64,000 nucleotides of DNA from Geomonas silvestris (GTDB lineage Bacteria; Desulfobacterota; Desulfuromonadia; Geobacterales; Geobacteraceae). A program made the position numbers and the translations under genes. The stretch's first letter is position 1. Each line of letters starts with the position of its first letter. Below are positions 19,920 through 29,938 of this stretch, piece by piece. The DNA lies in contig NZ_BLXX01000005.1 in NCBI RefSeq assembly GCF_014193515.1, forward strand, positions 124,001-188,000. The letters run 5' to 3'. The notes under the pieces are model-generated. The model was given only the letters and a program-made list of their open reading frames with translations. It had not been told where the DNA came from and made no database searches.

Positions 19920-22900
19920 TTGACCCCGAGCATCGCACAGATTAAATACCGCGTCAGGTGCGGTGTCGGTCTCATCCTCGCGGCCGTACTCGGCATCTCG
20001 GTCTGGAGTATCGTCTCCGAGCGCGCCAACACCCTGCGCGCCGCCGAGAAGCTCGCATCCGGCTACGTCCGCGCGCTCGCCGAGCACAGCCAGAGCGCCT
20101 TCTCGGAGGCCGACTCGATGCTGAGGGTGCTGCAAAGGGAGATCGAGCGTTCCGGCGGTCTCGAGCGGGTGGATCACGACGAACTGCTCCGGGAGATGCG
20201 TGACCAGGTGAGCCAGGTGCCCCAGATCGGCTCCCTGTTTCTGGTCGACAGCGCCGGCGTTTTGCGCCTGAACTCCGGAAGTGGCCCCCACCAGAGAATC
20301 AGCATCGCCGACCGCGACTACTTCAGGACCTACCTGGAAAACCCGCACCTTGGGCTCAGCATCAGCAAGCCGATCCTAAGCCGCTTGGTGCACCGCTGGC
20401 GCTTCAACCTGATGCGCCCGCTGAACCCTCCCGGGACCCCCTTCGCGGGGCTGGTGGCCCTCGGGTTCGAGACCAGGTTCTTCAGCAGCTTCTTCTCCCA
20501 GGGGACCCTGGGGCCCAGGGGGCGCGTGGTGCTGATCCGCGAGGACGGCGTGCCGCTGGTCTACGCCCCGTACCGGGAGGACGGCTTCAAGCTCGACTTC
20601 ACCAAGTCCACCCTGTTTCGCGAAAAGCTCCCCAATTCCCCGACCGGCGTCTACCACGTGCGTAACGCCCTCACCTTCAAGCAGCCCTACATCGCCGCCT
20701 ACCAGCGCCTGGAACGCTACCCGGTGGTGGCCCTGGTCACCCTGCACGAAGGAGACGTGCTGGCTCCCTGGGCCCGGAAGGCGGCCACCCAGATGAGCCT
20801 CATGCTGGGGCTGTGCCTGGTCTTATTGGTCCTTACCTGGTTCTTTTTCCGGCACCTGGACCGCCTGGAGCTGGCGCTGGTCACGGTGAGCGACCAGCAG
20901 CGCCAGCTGGAGATCAAGGCGGAACAGATCGACTCCGCCAGCGAGGCGATCCTGCTTTTGGACCTCGAGGGGCGGCTCACCCAGTTCAACCACGCCCTTT
21001 GCGGCATGACCGGCTATCCGGCCCACGAGCTGTTGGGGCGGCACCTGCACGAGATAGAGCCTCCCGAGTACGCCCGACGGGTCGCTGAGAACCTGGCGCA
21101 GCTCAAGCTGCACGGCCAGGCGAGCTTCGAATCCGCCTACCTCACCAAGGCCGGCCAGGTGGTGCCGATCGAGGTCAATTGCCGCCTCATGGAGAGCCAG
21201 GGGCGCACGCTGGTACTCAGCATCGCCCGCGACATCACCCAGAGGAAACGCGACCAGCTGAGGGAACAGGCCCGGCGCGACCTGCTGGAGCAGATCGCCA
21301 GCGGGGTCGCCCTGGATCAGCTCCTCGAGGGGATCGTGCGCTTCGTCGAGCAGGAACTCCCCGGGGCGCTCTGCTCGGTGCTTTTGGCCGACGAGCGCGG
21401 CGAGCGCCTGTGCCACGGCGCGGCCCCCAGCCTGCCGCCGGAGTACAACCGGGCCGTGGACGGCATCGCCATCGCACAGGGGATCGGTTCCTGCGGCACC
21501 GCGGCGTTCCTCAGGCGGCGCGTCGTGGTGACCGACATCGCGACCCACCCGTACTGGAAGGGGTTCCAGCCGGCCCGCAACGCCGAGCTGCGCTCCTGCT
21601 GGTCCGAGCCGGTCCTCTCGGCCGACGGCGAACTTTTCGGGACCTTCGCCATCTACCACCGCGAGGTGCGCTCCCCCAACGACGAGGAGATCTCGCTCAT
21701 CGTGTCGGCCGCGCACCTGGCGAGCATCGCCATCGGCCGGGTACGCGGCGAGGAACGGCGCCGCGCGCTCGAGGAGCAGCTGCGCCAGGCGCACAAGATC
21801 GAGGCGGTGGGGCAATTGGCCGCCGGGGTCGCCCACGACTTCAACAACCTGCTCACCCCGATCTTCGTCTATGCCGACATGATCCGCAGCAGTTTGCCCG
21901 AGACGGCCCCCCAGGTGCGCCAGATCGAGGCCGTGCTCAAGGCGGCGCACAAGGCGGCGGACCTGACCCGCAAGCTCCTCTCCTTCGGTCGCAGGCAGGT
22001 GATGCACATGGGGCCCCTCGACCTGAACGAGGTGATCACCTCCTTCGGCGACATCATGCGCACCACCGTGAAGGAGAGCATCTCGCTCGAATTGAGGCTC
22101 ACCGCCGAGGGGGCCTGGGTGCAGGCGGACCGGGGGCAGCTGGAGCAGGTACTGCTCAACTTCGCGGTCAACGCCCAGGACGCCATCGCCGGAAACGGGG
22201 CGATCACCGTGGAGACCGGTCACCTGGTGCTGGACGACGAGTACGCCCGCCTGCACGCAGGGGTGAAGCCGGGGCGCTACGTGCTCCTCGCCTTCTCGGA
22301 CAACGGCTGCGGCATGGACGAGGAGACCCTGCGCCACATCTACGAGCCGTTCTTCACCACCAAGGAGGCCGGTCGGGGTACCGGGCTCGGCCTTGCCACG
22401 GTGTACGGCATCGTCAAACAGCACGACGGCTACATCGAGGTCTGGAGCCGGCCGGGGCAGGGGACCACCTTCAAGATCTTCCTCCCGCTCGCCGAGGCAG
22501 CGGCTGGGGGAGCGCCGCTCGAGGAGCGCGAGACGGCGGTGCGGCGCGCCCTGGGCTCGGGAAAATCGATCCTCCTGGTCGAGGACAACGCCCTGATCCG
22601 GGACATGGCGCGGGATCTCCTGGAGGGGTACGGCTACCGGACGCTGGTGGCCGGCACGCCGCTTGCGGCCCTGGAGCTCGCCACGGTCCCGGGAGAGCGG
22701 ATCGACCTTCTGGTAAGCGACGTGGTGATGCCGGAGATGAACGGCCCCGAGCTCTACGAGCGGATCCTGAAGCACCACCCCCAGCTGCCGGTACTCTACA
22801 TCTCCGGCTACACGGGGAACGTGGTGCTGCACAAGTCGCCCCTTGAGCTGGAAACCGGCTTCCTCACCAAGCCCTTCACCCTCGAGCAGTTCCTGGAGCG

Positions 22901-22925
22901 GATCCGCGGCCTCCTGGGGGACTGA
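19920..22925 (+). CDS. Hybrid sensor histidine kinase (Cache-PAS-GAF-HisKA-HATPase-REC)
   Basis: 1001 residues from a TTG start with only a weak ribosome-binding site, so the exact start is uncertain. The first membrane helix is at about 12-34, then a periplasmic dCache/PDC-like domain and a second helix near 286-308. A PAS domain (about 335-440), a GAF domain (about 455-605), HisKA with phosphoacceptor H639 in [10 protein letters not shown], HATPase_c ([21 protein letters not shown]) and a C-terminal receiver with D934 in SDVVMPEM follow. HDFNN-type kinases commonly signal through separate sigma-54 activators, but none is adjacent. Its sensed ligand is unknown. Confidence 0.94.
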   Translation: MTPSIAQIKYRVRCGVGLILAAVLGISVWSIVSERANTLRAAEKLASGYVRALAEHSQSAFSEADSMLRVLQREIERSGGLERVDHDELLREMRDQVSQVPQIGSLFLVDSAGVLRLNSGSGPHQRISIADRDYFRTYLENPHLGLSISKPILSRLVHRWRFNLMRPLNPPGTPFAGLVALGFETRFFSSFFSQGTLGPRGRVVLIREDGVPLVYAPYREDGFKLDFTKSTLFREKLPNSPTGVYHVRNALTFKQPYIAAYQRLERYPVVALVTLHEGDVLAPWARKAATQMSLMLGLCLVLLVLTWFFFRHLDRLELALVTVSDQQRQLEIKAEQIDSASEAILLLDLEGRLTQFNHALCGMTGYPAHELLGRHLHEIEPPEYARRVAENLAQLKLHGQASFESAYLTKAGQVVPIEVNCRLMESQGRTLVLSIARDITQRKRDQLREQARRDLLEQIASGVALDQLLEGIVRFVEQELPGALCSVLLADERGERLCHGAAPSLPPEYNRAVDGIAIAQGIGSCGTAAFLRRRVVVTDIATHPYWKGFQPARNAELRSCWSEPVLSADGELFGTFAIYHREVRSPNDEEISLIVSAAHLASIAIGRVRGEERRRALEEQLRQAHKIEAVGQLAAGVAHDFNNLLTPIFVYADMIRSSLPETAPQVRQIEAVLKAAHKAADLTRKLLSFGRRQVMHMGPLDLNEVITSFGDIMRTTVKESISLELRLTAEGAWVQADRGQLEQVLLNFAVNAQDAIAGNGAITVETGHLVLDDEYARLHAGVKPGRYVLLAFSDNGCGMDEETLRHIYEPFFTTKEAGRGTGLGLATVYGIVKQHDGYIEVWSRPGQGTTFKIFLPLAEAAAGGAPLEERETAVRRALGSGKSILLVEDNALIRDMARDLLEGYGYRTLVAGTPLAALELATVPGERIDLLVSDVVMPEMNGPELYERILKHHPQLPVLYISGYTGNVVLHKSPLELETGFLTKPFTLEQFLERIRGLLGD

Positions 22926-23262
22926 GGAGGGGGACGCTCCCCAACGAGAAGCTGCCGTCAGGGACGGTCCGGAAGAGGACTGTCCCCGCAGCGATCGCGG
23001 CTCTCCCCATTGTCGAAGCCCCTTCCGCCTCACGTTTCCCCCCCGACTCTCTCGCGCTGGACAGCACCGCTTCAGCCGATCCCCGCTTCTGTCAAAGCCT
23101 CAACCGCACCTCCCTTAGATCTTCATAGCGACTCACTCTGGCAGGCCCGATCCTGAAGCGGCGAGCTCACCGAGAGCAAACTTCGCGCGCAGGTGTTATC
23201 ATTTGCCATACCCTGGGAGCTTGAGTCGCTGCTCAGAGAGAGCCGGGGCAGGGGAGGAAGCT
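22926..23262. other. Intergenic region with terminator-like hairpin
   Basis: 337 bases. GGGACGGTCC (22961) pairs with GGACTGTCCC (22977) across a 6-base loop, a probable end for the kinase transcript, although no T-run follows. TATCAT near 23195 may be part of the next promoter. Nothing else is recognised. Confidence 0.5.
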
Positions 23263-24780
23263 ATGGACGCGCAGCTCATCGAACCGGACACTCCGGAAAA
23301 CCGGATCCTCATAGAGAACGTGCACCCGGCGGACTGGGTCAACCCGGAGCCGCGCGGGCGCTACAACCTGGTGGTCATCGGCGCCGGCACGGCGGGACTG
23401 GTTTGCGCCGCCGGTGCGGCCGGGCTCGGCGCGCGGGTGGCGCTCGTCGAGCGGCAGCTTTTTGGGGGGGACTGCCTCAACGTGGGGTGCGTCCCCTCGA
23501 AGGCGCTGATCCGCACCGCGCGCGCCGCCTTCGACGCCCGCAGCTCTGCCGAGTATGCCGCGCCGGGCGGTGAGGGGGCCCGGGCCGATTTCGCCACCGC
23601 CATGCAGCGCCTGCACCGGTTGCGTGCCAAGCTGAGCGCACACGACTCGGCGCGCCGCTTCCGGGACGAGCTCGGGGTCGACGTCTACCTGGGCCAGGCA
23701 TTTTTCACCGGCCCGAACACCGTGCAGGTGGCCGGCAAGACCCTCGAGTTCAGCCGCGCCGCCCTCTGCACCGGCGCCCGTGCGGCTGCCCCGGACATCC
23801 CGGGGCTCGAGGAGGTGGGCTACCTTACCAACGAGACGGTCTTCTCGCTGAGCGAACTCCCGCAGCGGCTTGCCGTGATCGGTGCCGGCCCCTTAGGGTG
23901 CGAGCTCGCCCAGGCCTTCGCCCGGCTGGGGAGCCGGGTCACCCTCCTGCAGCACGCCCCGCAGATCCTCCCCCGCGAGGACCCGGACGCCGCGGCCCTG
24001 GTGGCGGAGTCGCTCGGGCGCGACGGGATCGAGCTGGAGCTGGGGGTGCGCATCATCGAGGCGAAACGTGAGGGAAGCGAGAAGCTCTTGCGGCTCCAGG
24101 GGGGCTCGGGAATCCGGGAGCTGGCGGTGGACGCCATCCTGGCCGGGGTCGGGCGGGCACCCAACCTGGAGGGGCTCGCCCTGGAGGCCGCAAGGATCCG
24201 CTACGACAAAAACGGCGTCCTGGTGAGCGACACCCTGATGACCTCGAACCCCCGGGTCTACGCCGCCGGCGACATCTGCTCGGTGCACAAGTTCACCCAC
24301 ACCGCCGACGCCCAGGCCCGCATCGTCATCGCCAACGCGCTCTTCGGGGGCCGGCAGCGCAGCTCGCGGCTCACCATCCCCTGGTGCACCTACACCGACC
24401 CCGAGATCGCCCACGTGGGGCTCTACGAGAAGGAGGCGCGGGAAAAGGGGCTCGAGGTGGCGACCTTGACCGTACCGCTCTCCGAGGTGGACCGCGCGGT
24501 ATTGGACGGCGAGAGCGCCGGGTTTGCCCGGGTACACCTGAAAAAGGGGACCGACACCATCCTGGGCGCGACCGTGGTGGCGCGGCACGCCGGCGAGATG
24601 ATCGGCGAGCTTTCCCTGGCCATCACCTCCGGGCTGGGGCTCGCCGCCATCGGCAAGACCATCCACCCCTATCCCACCCAGGTCGAGGCGGTACGGAAGC
24701 TGGCCGACGCCTACCAGCGCACCCGGCTGACCCCGCTGGTGAAGCGGCTTCTCGCCGCCTGGCTCGCCTGGCAGCGCTAG
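23263..24780 (+). CDS. FAD-dependent pyridine nucleotide-disulfide oxidoreductase (MerA-like)
   Basis: 505 residues from ATG 23263 (GGGAGGAAGC upstream; an in-frame start 60 bases earlier has no such site). The N-terminal FAD-binding GAGTAG motif is followed by the redox-active disulfide C71/C76 in GGDCLNVGCVPSK, a second nucleotide-binding motif GAGPLGCELA, the AAGDI FAD motif and a dimerisation domain with the HPYPT segment. The C terminus lacks the vicinal Cys pair of true mercuric reductases and there is no N-terminal HMA domain, so mercury reduction is doubtful. The next gene encodes a TVP38/VTT membrane protein; the two families are known as partners or fusions. It might act as a lipoamide dehydrogenase for the downstream complex, but this is not shown. 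Confidence 0.9.
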   Translation: MDAQLIEPDTPENRILIENVHPADWVNPEPRGRYNLVVIGAGTAGLVCAAGAAGLGARVALVERQLFGGDCLNVGCVPSKALIRTARAAFDARSSAEYAAPGGEGARADFATAMQRLHRLRAKLSAHDSARRFRDELGVDVYLGQAFFTGPNTVQVAGKTLEFSRAALCTGARAAAPDIPGLEEVGYLTNETVFSLSELPQRLAVIGAGPLGCELAQAFARLGSRVTLLQHAPQILPREDPDAAALVAESLGRDGIELELGVRIIEAKREGSEKLLRLQGGSGIRELAVDAILAGVGRAPNLEGLALEAARIRYDKNGVLVSDTLMTSNPRVYAAGDICSVHKFTHTADAQARIVIANALFGGRQRSSRLTIPWCTYTDPEIAHVGLYEKEAREKGLEVATLTVPLSEVDRAVLDGESAGFARVHLKKGTDTILGATVVARHAGEMIGELSLAITSGLGLAAIGKTIHPYPTQVEAVRKLADAYQRTRLTPLVKRLLAAWLAWQR

Positions 24781-24881
24781 CCCCGGGGAGCCGGGCCTGC
24801 CGCGGCGGTTTGGGGCAGAAAACCCTTGCAAAGCGGGGCGACAACGGCCAAAGTAGCGCGATCATCTCCCCTGGAGTCCCC

Positions 24882-25583
24882 ATGAACCTGAAAAAGCTCC
24901 TCCTTGTCGCGGCGGCCCTCGTGGCGGTCGTCCTCTTCTTCTACCTGGACCTCGGCCGTTTCCTCACCTTAAGCTCCCTGAAGGCGAACCGGCAGTGGCT
25001 CATCGACTACTACGGCTCGCACGGCGCCATCACGGTGGCGGCGTTCATGGCGATCTACATCCTGCAGACCGCGCTGTCGCTCCCCGGGGCGGCCGTGCTC
25101 TCCCTGGCCGCGGGTGCCATCTTCGGCTCGCTGTGGGGGACCCTGTACGCGGTCCTGGCGGCGACCCTCGGCGCGACCCTCGCATTCCTGGTGACCCGCT
25201 ACCTCTTGCGCGACCTGGTCGCCGCCCGTTTCGGCGGGCGCCTGGAGGGGCTCAACCGGGAACTGGAGAGCCGCGGCCTCAACTACCTCCTCTTCCTGCG
25301 GCTGGTGCCGCTCTTCCCGTTCTTCCTGATCAACCTGGCCGCAGGCCTCACCCGGCTCCCCTTGCGCAACTTCGTCCTGGGGACCTTCATCGGCATCATC
25401 CCGGGGGGCTTCGTCTTCGTGAACGCCGGCGCCAGCCTGGCCGGCATCTCCTCTCTGCGCGACGTCGCCTCCCCCCGCGTCCTGGGCTCCTTTGCGCTGC
25501 TCGGGCTCTTCGCCCTGATCCCGGTTTTCTACGGGAAACTGAAGAGCCGCGGGGGAAACCCGCCGGGCTCCCATTCACATTAA
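24882..25583 (+). CDS. TVP38/TMEM64 (VTT domain) family membrane protein
   Basis: 233 residues with a ribosome-binding site CTGGAG. An N-terminal hydrophobic helix is followed by the VTT/DedA-like core, with the motif SLPGAAVLSLAAGAIFG and the FLRLVPLFPFFLINLAAG segment typical of this family, then further helices and a basic His-containing tail. About five to six membrane segments are expected. VTT proteins are proposed lipid or small-molecule transporters/scramblases. Its location 101 bases after the MerA-like flavoprotein, with which this family is often fused, suggests a joint membrane redox function; the reaction is not known. Confidence 0.88.
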   Translation: MNLKKLLLVAAALVAVVLFFYLDLGRFLTLSSLKANRQWLIDYYGSHGAITVAAFMAIYILQTALSLPGAAVLSLAAGAIFGSLWGTLYAVLAATLGATLAFLVTRYLLRDLVAARFGGRLEGLNRELESRGLNYLLFLRLVPLFPFFLINLAAGLTRLPLRNFVLGTFIGIIPGGFVFVNAGASLAGISSLRDVASPRVLGSFALLGLFALIPVFYGKLKSRGGNPPGSHSH

Positions 25584-25602
25584 AGCGGCCACGGCCTCGC
25601 TT

Positions 25603-25630
25603 TTGACATCCCGGACCCGTCGTCTACACT
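25603..25630 (+). promoter_or_regulatory. Sigma-70 type promoter of the oxoacid dehydrogenase operon
   Basis: TTGACA-N16-TACACT, ending about 40 bases before the E1-alpha start codon. Confidence 0.75.
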
Positions 25631-25671
25631 CTATCTGGGATGTTAACTGCTAATGAAAGGGCCACCCGTCC

Positions 25672-26727
25672 ATGCCAGAAGAGATCCTCGCCAGTTTTCA
25701 GGTCCGCCGCCTGAGCATCCTCGACGAACAGGGTCACGCCGACCCGGAGCTCCTCCCCGGGCTCTCCGACGACGAGCTGTTACGCCTGTACCGGGCCATG
25801 GTGCTGGCCCGCACCTTCGACGAGCGGGCCGTCGCCCTGCAGCGCGAGGGGCGGCTGGGGACCTACCCCCCCATCATGGGGCAGGAGGCGGCCCAGGTGG
25901 GGAGCGCCCTGGCACTCACCCCCGCCGACTGGGTCTTCCCCTCCTTCCGCGAGATGGGGGTGCACCTCACCCTGGGCTACCCCGCCGTGCAGCTGCTCCA
26001 GTACTGGACCGGGGACGAGCGCGGTCAGAAGACCCCCGAAAACCTCAACATCTTCCCCTTCTGCGTGGCCGTGGCAAGCCAGATCCCCCAGGCGGTGGGT
26101 GCTTCCTTCGCGCTCAAGTACCGGCGCGACCCCGGCGCGGTCGCGGTCTACTTCGGTGACGGGGCGACCTCGAAGGGGGACTTCCACGAGGGGCTCAACA
26201 TGGCCGGCGTGTTCCGGCTCCCGGTGGTCTTCATCTGCCAGAACAACCAGTGGGCCATCTCGGTTCCCCTGAAGGGGCAGACCGCCGCGCAGACCCTGGC
26301 GCAGAAGGCGATCGGCTACGGCTTCGAGGGGATCCAGGTGGACGGCAACGACGTCTTCGCGGTGTACCGCGCCACCCGCGAGGCGCTGGAGAAGGCGCGG
26401 AGCGGGGCTGGTCCCACCTTCATCGAATGCCTCACCTACCGGATGGCCGATCACACCACTGCCGACGATGCGGCGCGCTACCGCTCCCCTGAGGAGGTGG
26501 CGCTTTGGCGCAGACGGGATCCGATTCTGAGGCTGGAGCGCTACCTGGCGGGGCGCGGACTGTGGGTGGAGGCCGATGCCGCGCAGGCCCGGGAGGCGGC
26601 CGGGGAACTGGTCGATGCTGCGGTGCGCGAGATGGAAGCGCTCCCGGCGCCGGCCAAGGAGGAGATGTTCGACACGATGCTCGCCTCGTTGGGCCCGCGC
26701 CAGGCAGGGCAAAGGAAGGGACGCTGA
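25672..26727 (+). CDS. pdhA: 2-oxoacid (pyruvate-type) dehydrogenase E1 component, alpha subunit
   Basis: 351 residues. The thiamine diphosphate motif begins with GDGATSKGDFHEG at about residue 162 and ends in the NNQW segment near 192. It has an IMGQEA segment near the N terminus and a YRMADHTTADD region near the C terminus, typical of the alpha subunit of heterotetrameric E1. With E1-beta and E2 it decarboxylates a 2-oxoacid and transfers the acyl group to lipoate. Pyruvate is the most likely substrate given the N-terminal sequence around LPGLSDDELLRLYRAMV, but branched-chain oxoacids or acetoin are possible. The adjacent promoter at 25603 drives the operon. Confidence 0.88.
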   Translation: MPEEILASFQVRRLSILDEQGHADPELLPGLSDDELLRLYRAMVLARTFDERAVALQREGRLGTYPPIMGQEAAQVGSALALTPADWVFPSFREMGVHLTLGYPAVQLLQYWTGDERGQKTPENLNIFPFCVAVASQIPQAVGASFALKYRRDPGAVAVYFGDGATSKGDFHEGLNMAGVFRLPVVFICQNNQWAISVPLKGQTAAQTLAQKAIGYGFEGIQVDGNDVFAVYRATREALEKARSGAGPTFIECLTYRMADHTTADDAARYRSPEEVALWRRRDPILRLERYLAGRGLWVEADAAQAREAAGELVDAAVREMEALPAPAKEEMFDTMLASLGPRQAGQRKGR

Positions 26728-26728
26728 C

Positions 26729-27691
26729 ATGGCCCAGTTGAACATGGTACAGGCGATCAACCAGGCGCTCGCCGAGGAGATGGCGCGCGACCAGCGGGTG
26801 GTGCTTTTGGGCGAGGACATCGGCCGCGACGGCGGGGTCTTTCGTGTCACCGAGGGGCTCTTCGGGCGTTTCGGCGCCGAGCGGGTCATCGACACGCCGC
26901 TCTCCGAATCGGCCATCGTGGGTGCCGCCGTCGGCATGGCTGCCTGCGGGCTGCGGCCGGTGGCCGAGATCCAGTTCATGGGGTTCACCTACTCCGGGTT
27001 CGAGCAGCTGGTGGCGCACGCGGCGCGTCTTAGGACCCGCTCGCGGGGGCGCTTTGGCTGCCCCTTGGTGCTGCGCACCCCGTACGGCGGCGGCATCAAG
27101 GCCCCCGAACTGCACGAGGAGAGCACCGAGGCGCTTTTCTGCCAGAGCCCGGGGTTGAAGGTGGTAGTGCCCTCCGGCCCCTACACCGCGAAGGGGCTCC
27201 TCCTGTCGGCGCTGCGCGATCCGGACCCGGTGCTTTTCCTCGAGCCGACCCGGCTCTACCGCATGCTGCGCGAGGAGGTCCCCGAGGGGGAGTACACGGT
27301 GGAGCTCGGGCGGGCGCGGGTGGCGCGGGCGGGGACGCAGGTCACCGTGCTTGCCTGGGGGAGCATGCTGGAGCGGGTCCTGAAGGCGGTGGCGAATTAC
27401 GATGCCGAGGTGATCGACCTGCTCACCCTGAACCCGTTCGATGCCGAGACCGTGCTCGCCTCGGTGGCCAAGACCGGCCGGGTGGTGATCGTGCACGAGG
27501 CGGCGAAGACCGCGGGTTTTGGCGCCGAACTCGCAGCCACCATCGCCGAGGAGGCGATTTTGCACCTGCGGGGGCCGGTTTTGCGGGTGGCGGCACCCGA
27601 TGTGCCGGTCCCGCTGGCGCGGCTCATGGACCACTACCTGCCGAGCATCGAGCAGGTGAAGGCGGCGCTTGACGAGGTGCTGCGCTACTAG
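26729..27691 (+). CDS. pdhB: 2-oxoacid dehydrogenase E1 component, beta subunit
   Basis: 320 residues; the ATG lies one base after the E1-alpha stop, with AAGGAAGGG upstream, so the two are tightly coupled. Hallmarks are the LGEDIGRDGGVFRVTEGL segment, DTPLSE, the EIQFMGF phrase and a C-terminal transketolase-like domain with GAELAATIAEEA. The beta subunit supplies part of the thiamine diphosphate site and the E2-binding surface. Substrate is probably pyruvate, with the same caveat as for the alpha subunit. Confidence 0.9.
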   Translation: MAQLNMVQAINQALAEEMARDQRVVLLGEDIGRDGGVFRVTEGLFGRFGAERVIDTPLSESAIVGAAVGMAACGLRPVAEIQFMGFTYSGFEQLVAHAARLRTRSRGRFGCPLVLRTPYGGGIKAPELHEESTEALFCQSPGLKVVVPSGPYTAKGLLLSALRDPDPVLFLEPTRLYRMLREEVPEGEYTVELGRARVARAGTQVTVLAWGSMLERVLKAVANYDAEVIDLLTLNPFDAETVLASVAKTGRVVIVHEAAKTAGFGAELAATIAEEAILHLRGPVLRVAAPDVPVPLARLMDHYLPSIEQVKAALDEVLRY

Positions 27692-27713
27692 GGGCACCGG
27701 TGGAATCCAGTTG

Positions 27714-27742
27714 ATCGGTCCGATCCGTCGGATCGTTCCGAT
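27714..27742. repeat. Near-palindromic repeat (copy 1)
   Basis: A 29-bp near-palindrome (ATCGGTCC at the left, CGTTCCGAT at the right, centred on GATCCGTCGGATC) located 29 bases before the E2 start. A 25-base core is shared with 62340-62364 at 23 of 25 positions. Confidence 0.75.
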
Positions 27743-27771
27743 GAAAAGCACCGCAACACAAAGGAGCGCTC

Positions 27772-29022
27772 ATGCCGTTTGACTTCAAGCTGCCCGACCT
27801 GGGCGAGGGGATCGCCGAAGTGGAGGTGCGCCAGTGGCTGGTGGCCGAAGGGGACCAGGTCGCCGAGCACCAGCCGGTCCTCGAGGTGGAAACCGACAAG
27901 GCGGTGGTCCAGGTGCCGGCGCCGCGCTCGGGTGTTGTCGCGCGCATCCACCGCCGCCCCGGCGAGGTGGTCAAGGTCGGCGAAACGCTGGTGACCATCG
28001 CGGAGAGCGGCGCAGATGCGGCCCCGCGCCCCCGCTCGGTCGGCATCGTCGGGGAACTCCCCGATGCCGACGACCTGGCGCCCCCCGCATCCCCCCAGGA
28101 ATTCGCCGGCCTCGCCACCCCCATGGTCCGCAAGCTGGCCCGCGAGCGCGGCATCGACCTGCGCTTTGTGACGGGAAACGGCCCGCGCGGCTGCATCACC
28201 CCTGAGGACCTGGACCGTTTCGAGGCCGTCCGCGAGGGACGGGAGGCGGCGCCGCAACCGATCACCGCCTCTTCCCCACAGGAGTTGGAGCGCCGCAGCG
28301 GCGACTGGGAGAGCTTCGGACCGGTGGAGCGGGTCGAATTGCGGGGCCTAAGGCGCGCCATCGCCCGCAACGTGCTCGCCGCCCAGTGCCGCAGCGCCTT
28401 CGTCACCAGCATGGAAGAGGTGGACATCACCGAGATCTGGGAGCTGCGCGCCCGCGAGCAGGGGGAGGTGGAGGCGCGCGGCAGCCACCTCACCTTCCTC
28501 CCCTTCTTCATCAAGGCGGCCCAGCACGCGCTGCGCGAGCACCCCATGCTGAACGCCTCCATCGACGACGCCACCCAGACCATCATCGTCAAGAAGCACT
28601 ACCACTTCGGCATCGCGGTCGCCACCCCCGAGGGGCTCATGGTGCCGGTGATCCGTGACGTGGAGAAAAAAAGCATCATCGAACTGGCCCAGGCGATCCA
28701 GGAGCTGGGGCGCAAGGCCCAGGAACGCACCATCTCACGCGAAGACCTGCGCGGCTCGAGCTTCACCATCACCAACTACGGGCACTTCGGCGGTACCTTC
28801 GCCACCCCCATCATCAACTGGCCGGACGTGGCCATCCTCGGTTTCGGCCGCATCGTGGAACGCCCCTGGGTGCACCGCGGCCAGATCGCCATCCGCAGGA
28901 TCGTCCCGGTCTCGCTCACCTTCGACCACCGGGTGACCGACGGCGCCGAGGCCGCGCAGTTCCTCGGCAAGGTGCTCCGCTCCCTGGAGGACCCGGGGCT
29001 CCTCTTCATCGAAGGGAGCTGA
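27772..29022 (+). CDS. 2-oxoacid dehydrogenase E2, dihydrolipoamide acyltransferase
   Basis: 416 residues. A single lipoyl domain has its modified Lys at about 43 (ETDKAVVQ), a peripheral subunit-binding domain lies at about 116-152 (ATPMVRKLARERGID, then GPRGCITPEDL), and the catalytic acyltransferase domain ends with the active-site DHRVTDG (His about 386, Asp about 390). It accepts the acyl group from E1 and passes it to CoA. AAAGGAG precedes the start. No standard lipoamide dehydrogenase follows; the MerA-like flavoprotein upstream or a distant gene must supply E3. Acetyl, branched-chain or acetoin-derived acyl groups cannot be distinguished confidently. Confidence 0.92.
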   Translation: MPFDFKLPDLGEGIAEVEVRQWLVAEGDQVAEHQPVLEVETDKAVVQVPAPRSGVVARIHRRPGEVVKVGETLVTIAESGADAAPRPRSVGIVGELPDADDLAPPASPQEFAGLATPMVRKLARERGIDLRFVTGNGPRGCITPEDLDRFEAVREGREAAPQPITASSPQELERRSGDWESFGPVERVELRGLRRAIARNVLAAQCRSAFVTSMEEVDITEIWELRAREQGEVEARGSHLTFLPFFIKAAQHALREHPMLNASIDDATQTIIVKKHYHFGIAVATPEGLMVPVIRDVEKKSIIELAQAIQELGRKAQERTISREDLRGSSFTITNYGHFGGTFATPIINWPDVAILGFGRIVERPWVHRGQIAIRRIVPVSLTFDHRVTDGAEAAQFLGKVLRSLEDPGLLFIEGS

Positions 29023-29110
29023 GCGCTGCCGGCTCAGTCGAGAAAAACTCTGTCATTTTATCCGTTTAAGATGTAGAGTGTGCCCCAATCCCACTGGCGA
29101 GGAACCACCG

Positions 29111-29938
29111 ATGGCCCAGCGCTCCATACCCTGCCCGCACTGCGGCACCCAGATCGATCCCCGCGAGGACTCCTGCCCCTGGTGCGGCACCAAGCGCCCC
29201 AGTCTCTGGGCCCGCCTGACCGGCGGCGGCGCGCGCGGCGACGGCGACCGGTTCGTGAAGGCCATCATCGCTGCCAACGTCGCCTATTTCCTGCTCTCCC
29301 TGGTCGTCAGCGGGCGTGGCGAGTGGAGCGCCAACCCGCTCAGTTTCCTCTCCCCCGACCAGCGCAGCCTGATGCTCCTGGGGGCCACCGGTTCGGTTCC
29401 GGTCCTCTCCTTCGGCAGGTTCTGGACCCTCATCTCGGCAAGCTACCTGCACGGCGGCCTGTTGCACATCTTCTTCAACATGATGGCCCTGCGCCAGATC
29501 GGTCCCTGGGTGAGCGCGGAGTTCGGGGCGAACCGGATGTTCGCCATCTACACCCTAAGCGGCGTGATCGGCTACGTCGCCTCCTGCCTGGCCGGGGTCT
29601 CGGTGACCATCGGCGCCTCCGCCTCGGTCTGCGGCCTCATCGGCGCGCTCTTCTACTTCGGCAAGGCCCGCGGCGGCAGCTACGGCGCCGCCGTCTCGCG
29701 CGAGGTGAGCGGCTGGCTGATCAGCCTGGTGCTCTTTGGCCTGATCATGCCGGGGATCAACAACTGGGGGCACGGCGGCGGGGTGGTGGGGGGCGTGGTG
29801 CTCGCCCGGGTGCTCGGCTTCCGCGCCCAAAGCCGGGACAGCGCAGGCCAGCGCCTGCTCGCCCTGGCCTGCGCCGTGGCGACCGTTTTGGCCCTCCTCT
29901 GGGGGGGGCTCCTCGCCGTTACTGTCATCTTCCTCTAG
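29111..29938 (+). CDS. Rhomboid-family intramembrane protease with N-terminal zinc ribbon
   Basis: 275 residues, started at ATG 29111 so that the zinc ribbon (CPHCG, then CPWCG) sits at the N terminus; an in-frame start 33 bases earlier lacks a site. Six membrane helices follow, with the rhomboid HGGLLHIFFNM segment, putative catalytic Ser170 in GASASVCG and His221 in GHGGGVVGG. The residue after the Ser is Ala rather than the usual Gly, which may change activity. Rhomboids cleave membrane-embedded substrates; the substrate here is unknown. It precedes upp and is probably transcribed separately. Confidence 0.88.
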   Translation: MAQRSIPCPHCGTQIDPREDSCPWCGTKRPSLWARLTGGGARGDGDRFVKAIIAANVAYFLLSLVVSGRGEWSANPLSFLSPDQRSLMLLGATGSVPVLSFGRFWTLISASYLHGGLLHIFFNMMALRQIGPWVSAEFGANRMFAIYTLSGVIGYVASCLAGVSVTIGASASVCGLIGALFYFGKARGGSYGAAVSREVSGWLISLVLFGLIMPGINNWGHGGGVVGGVVLARVLGFRAQSRDSAGQRLLALACAVATVLALLWGGLLAVTVIFL

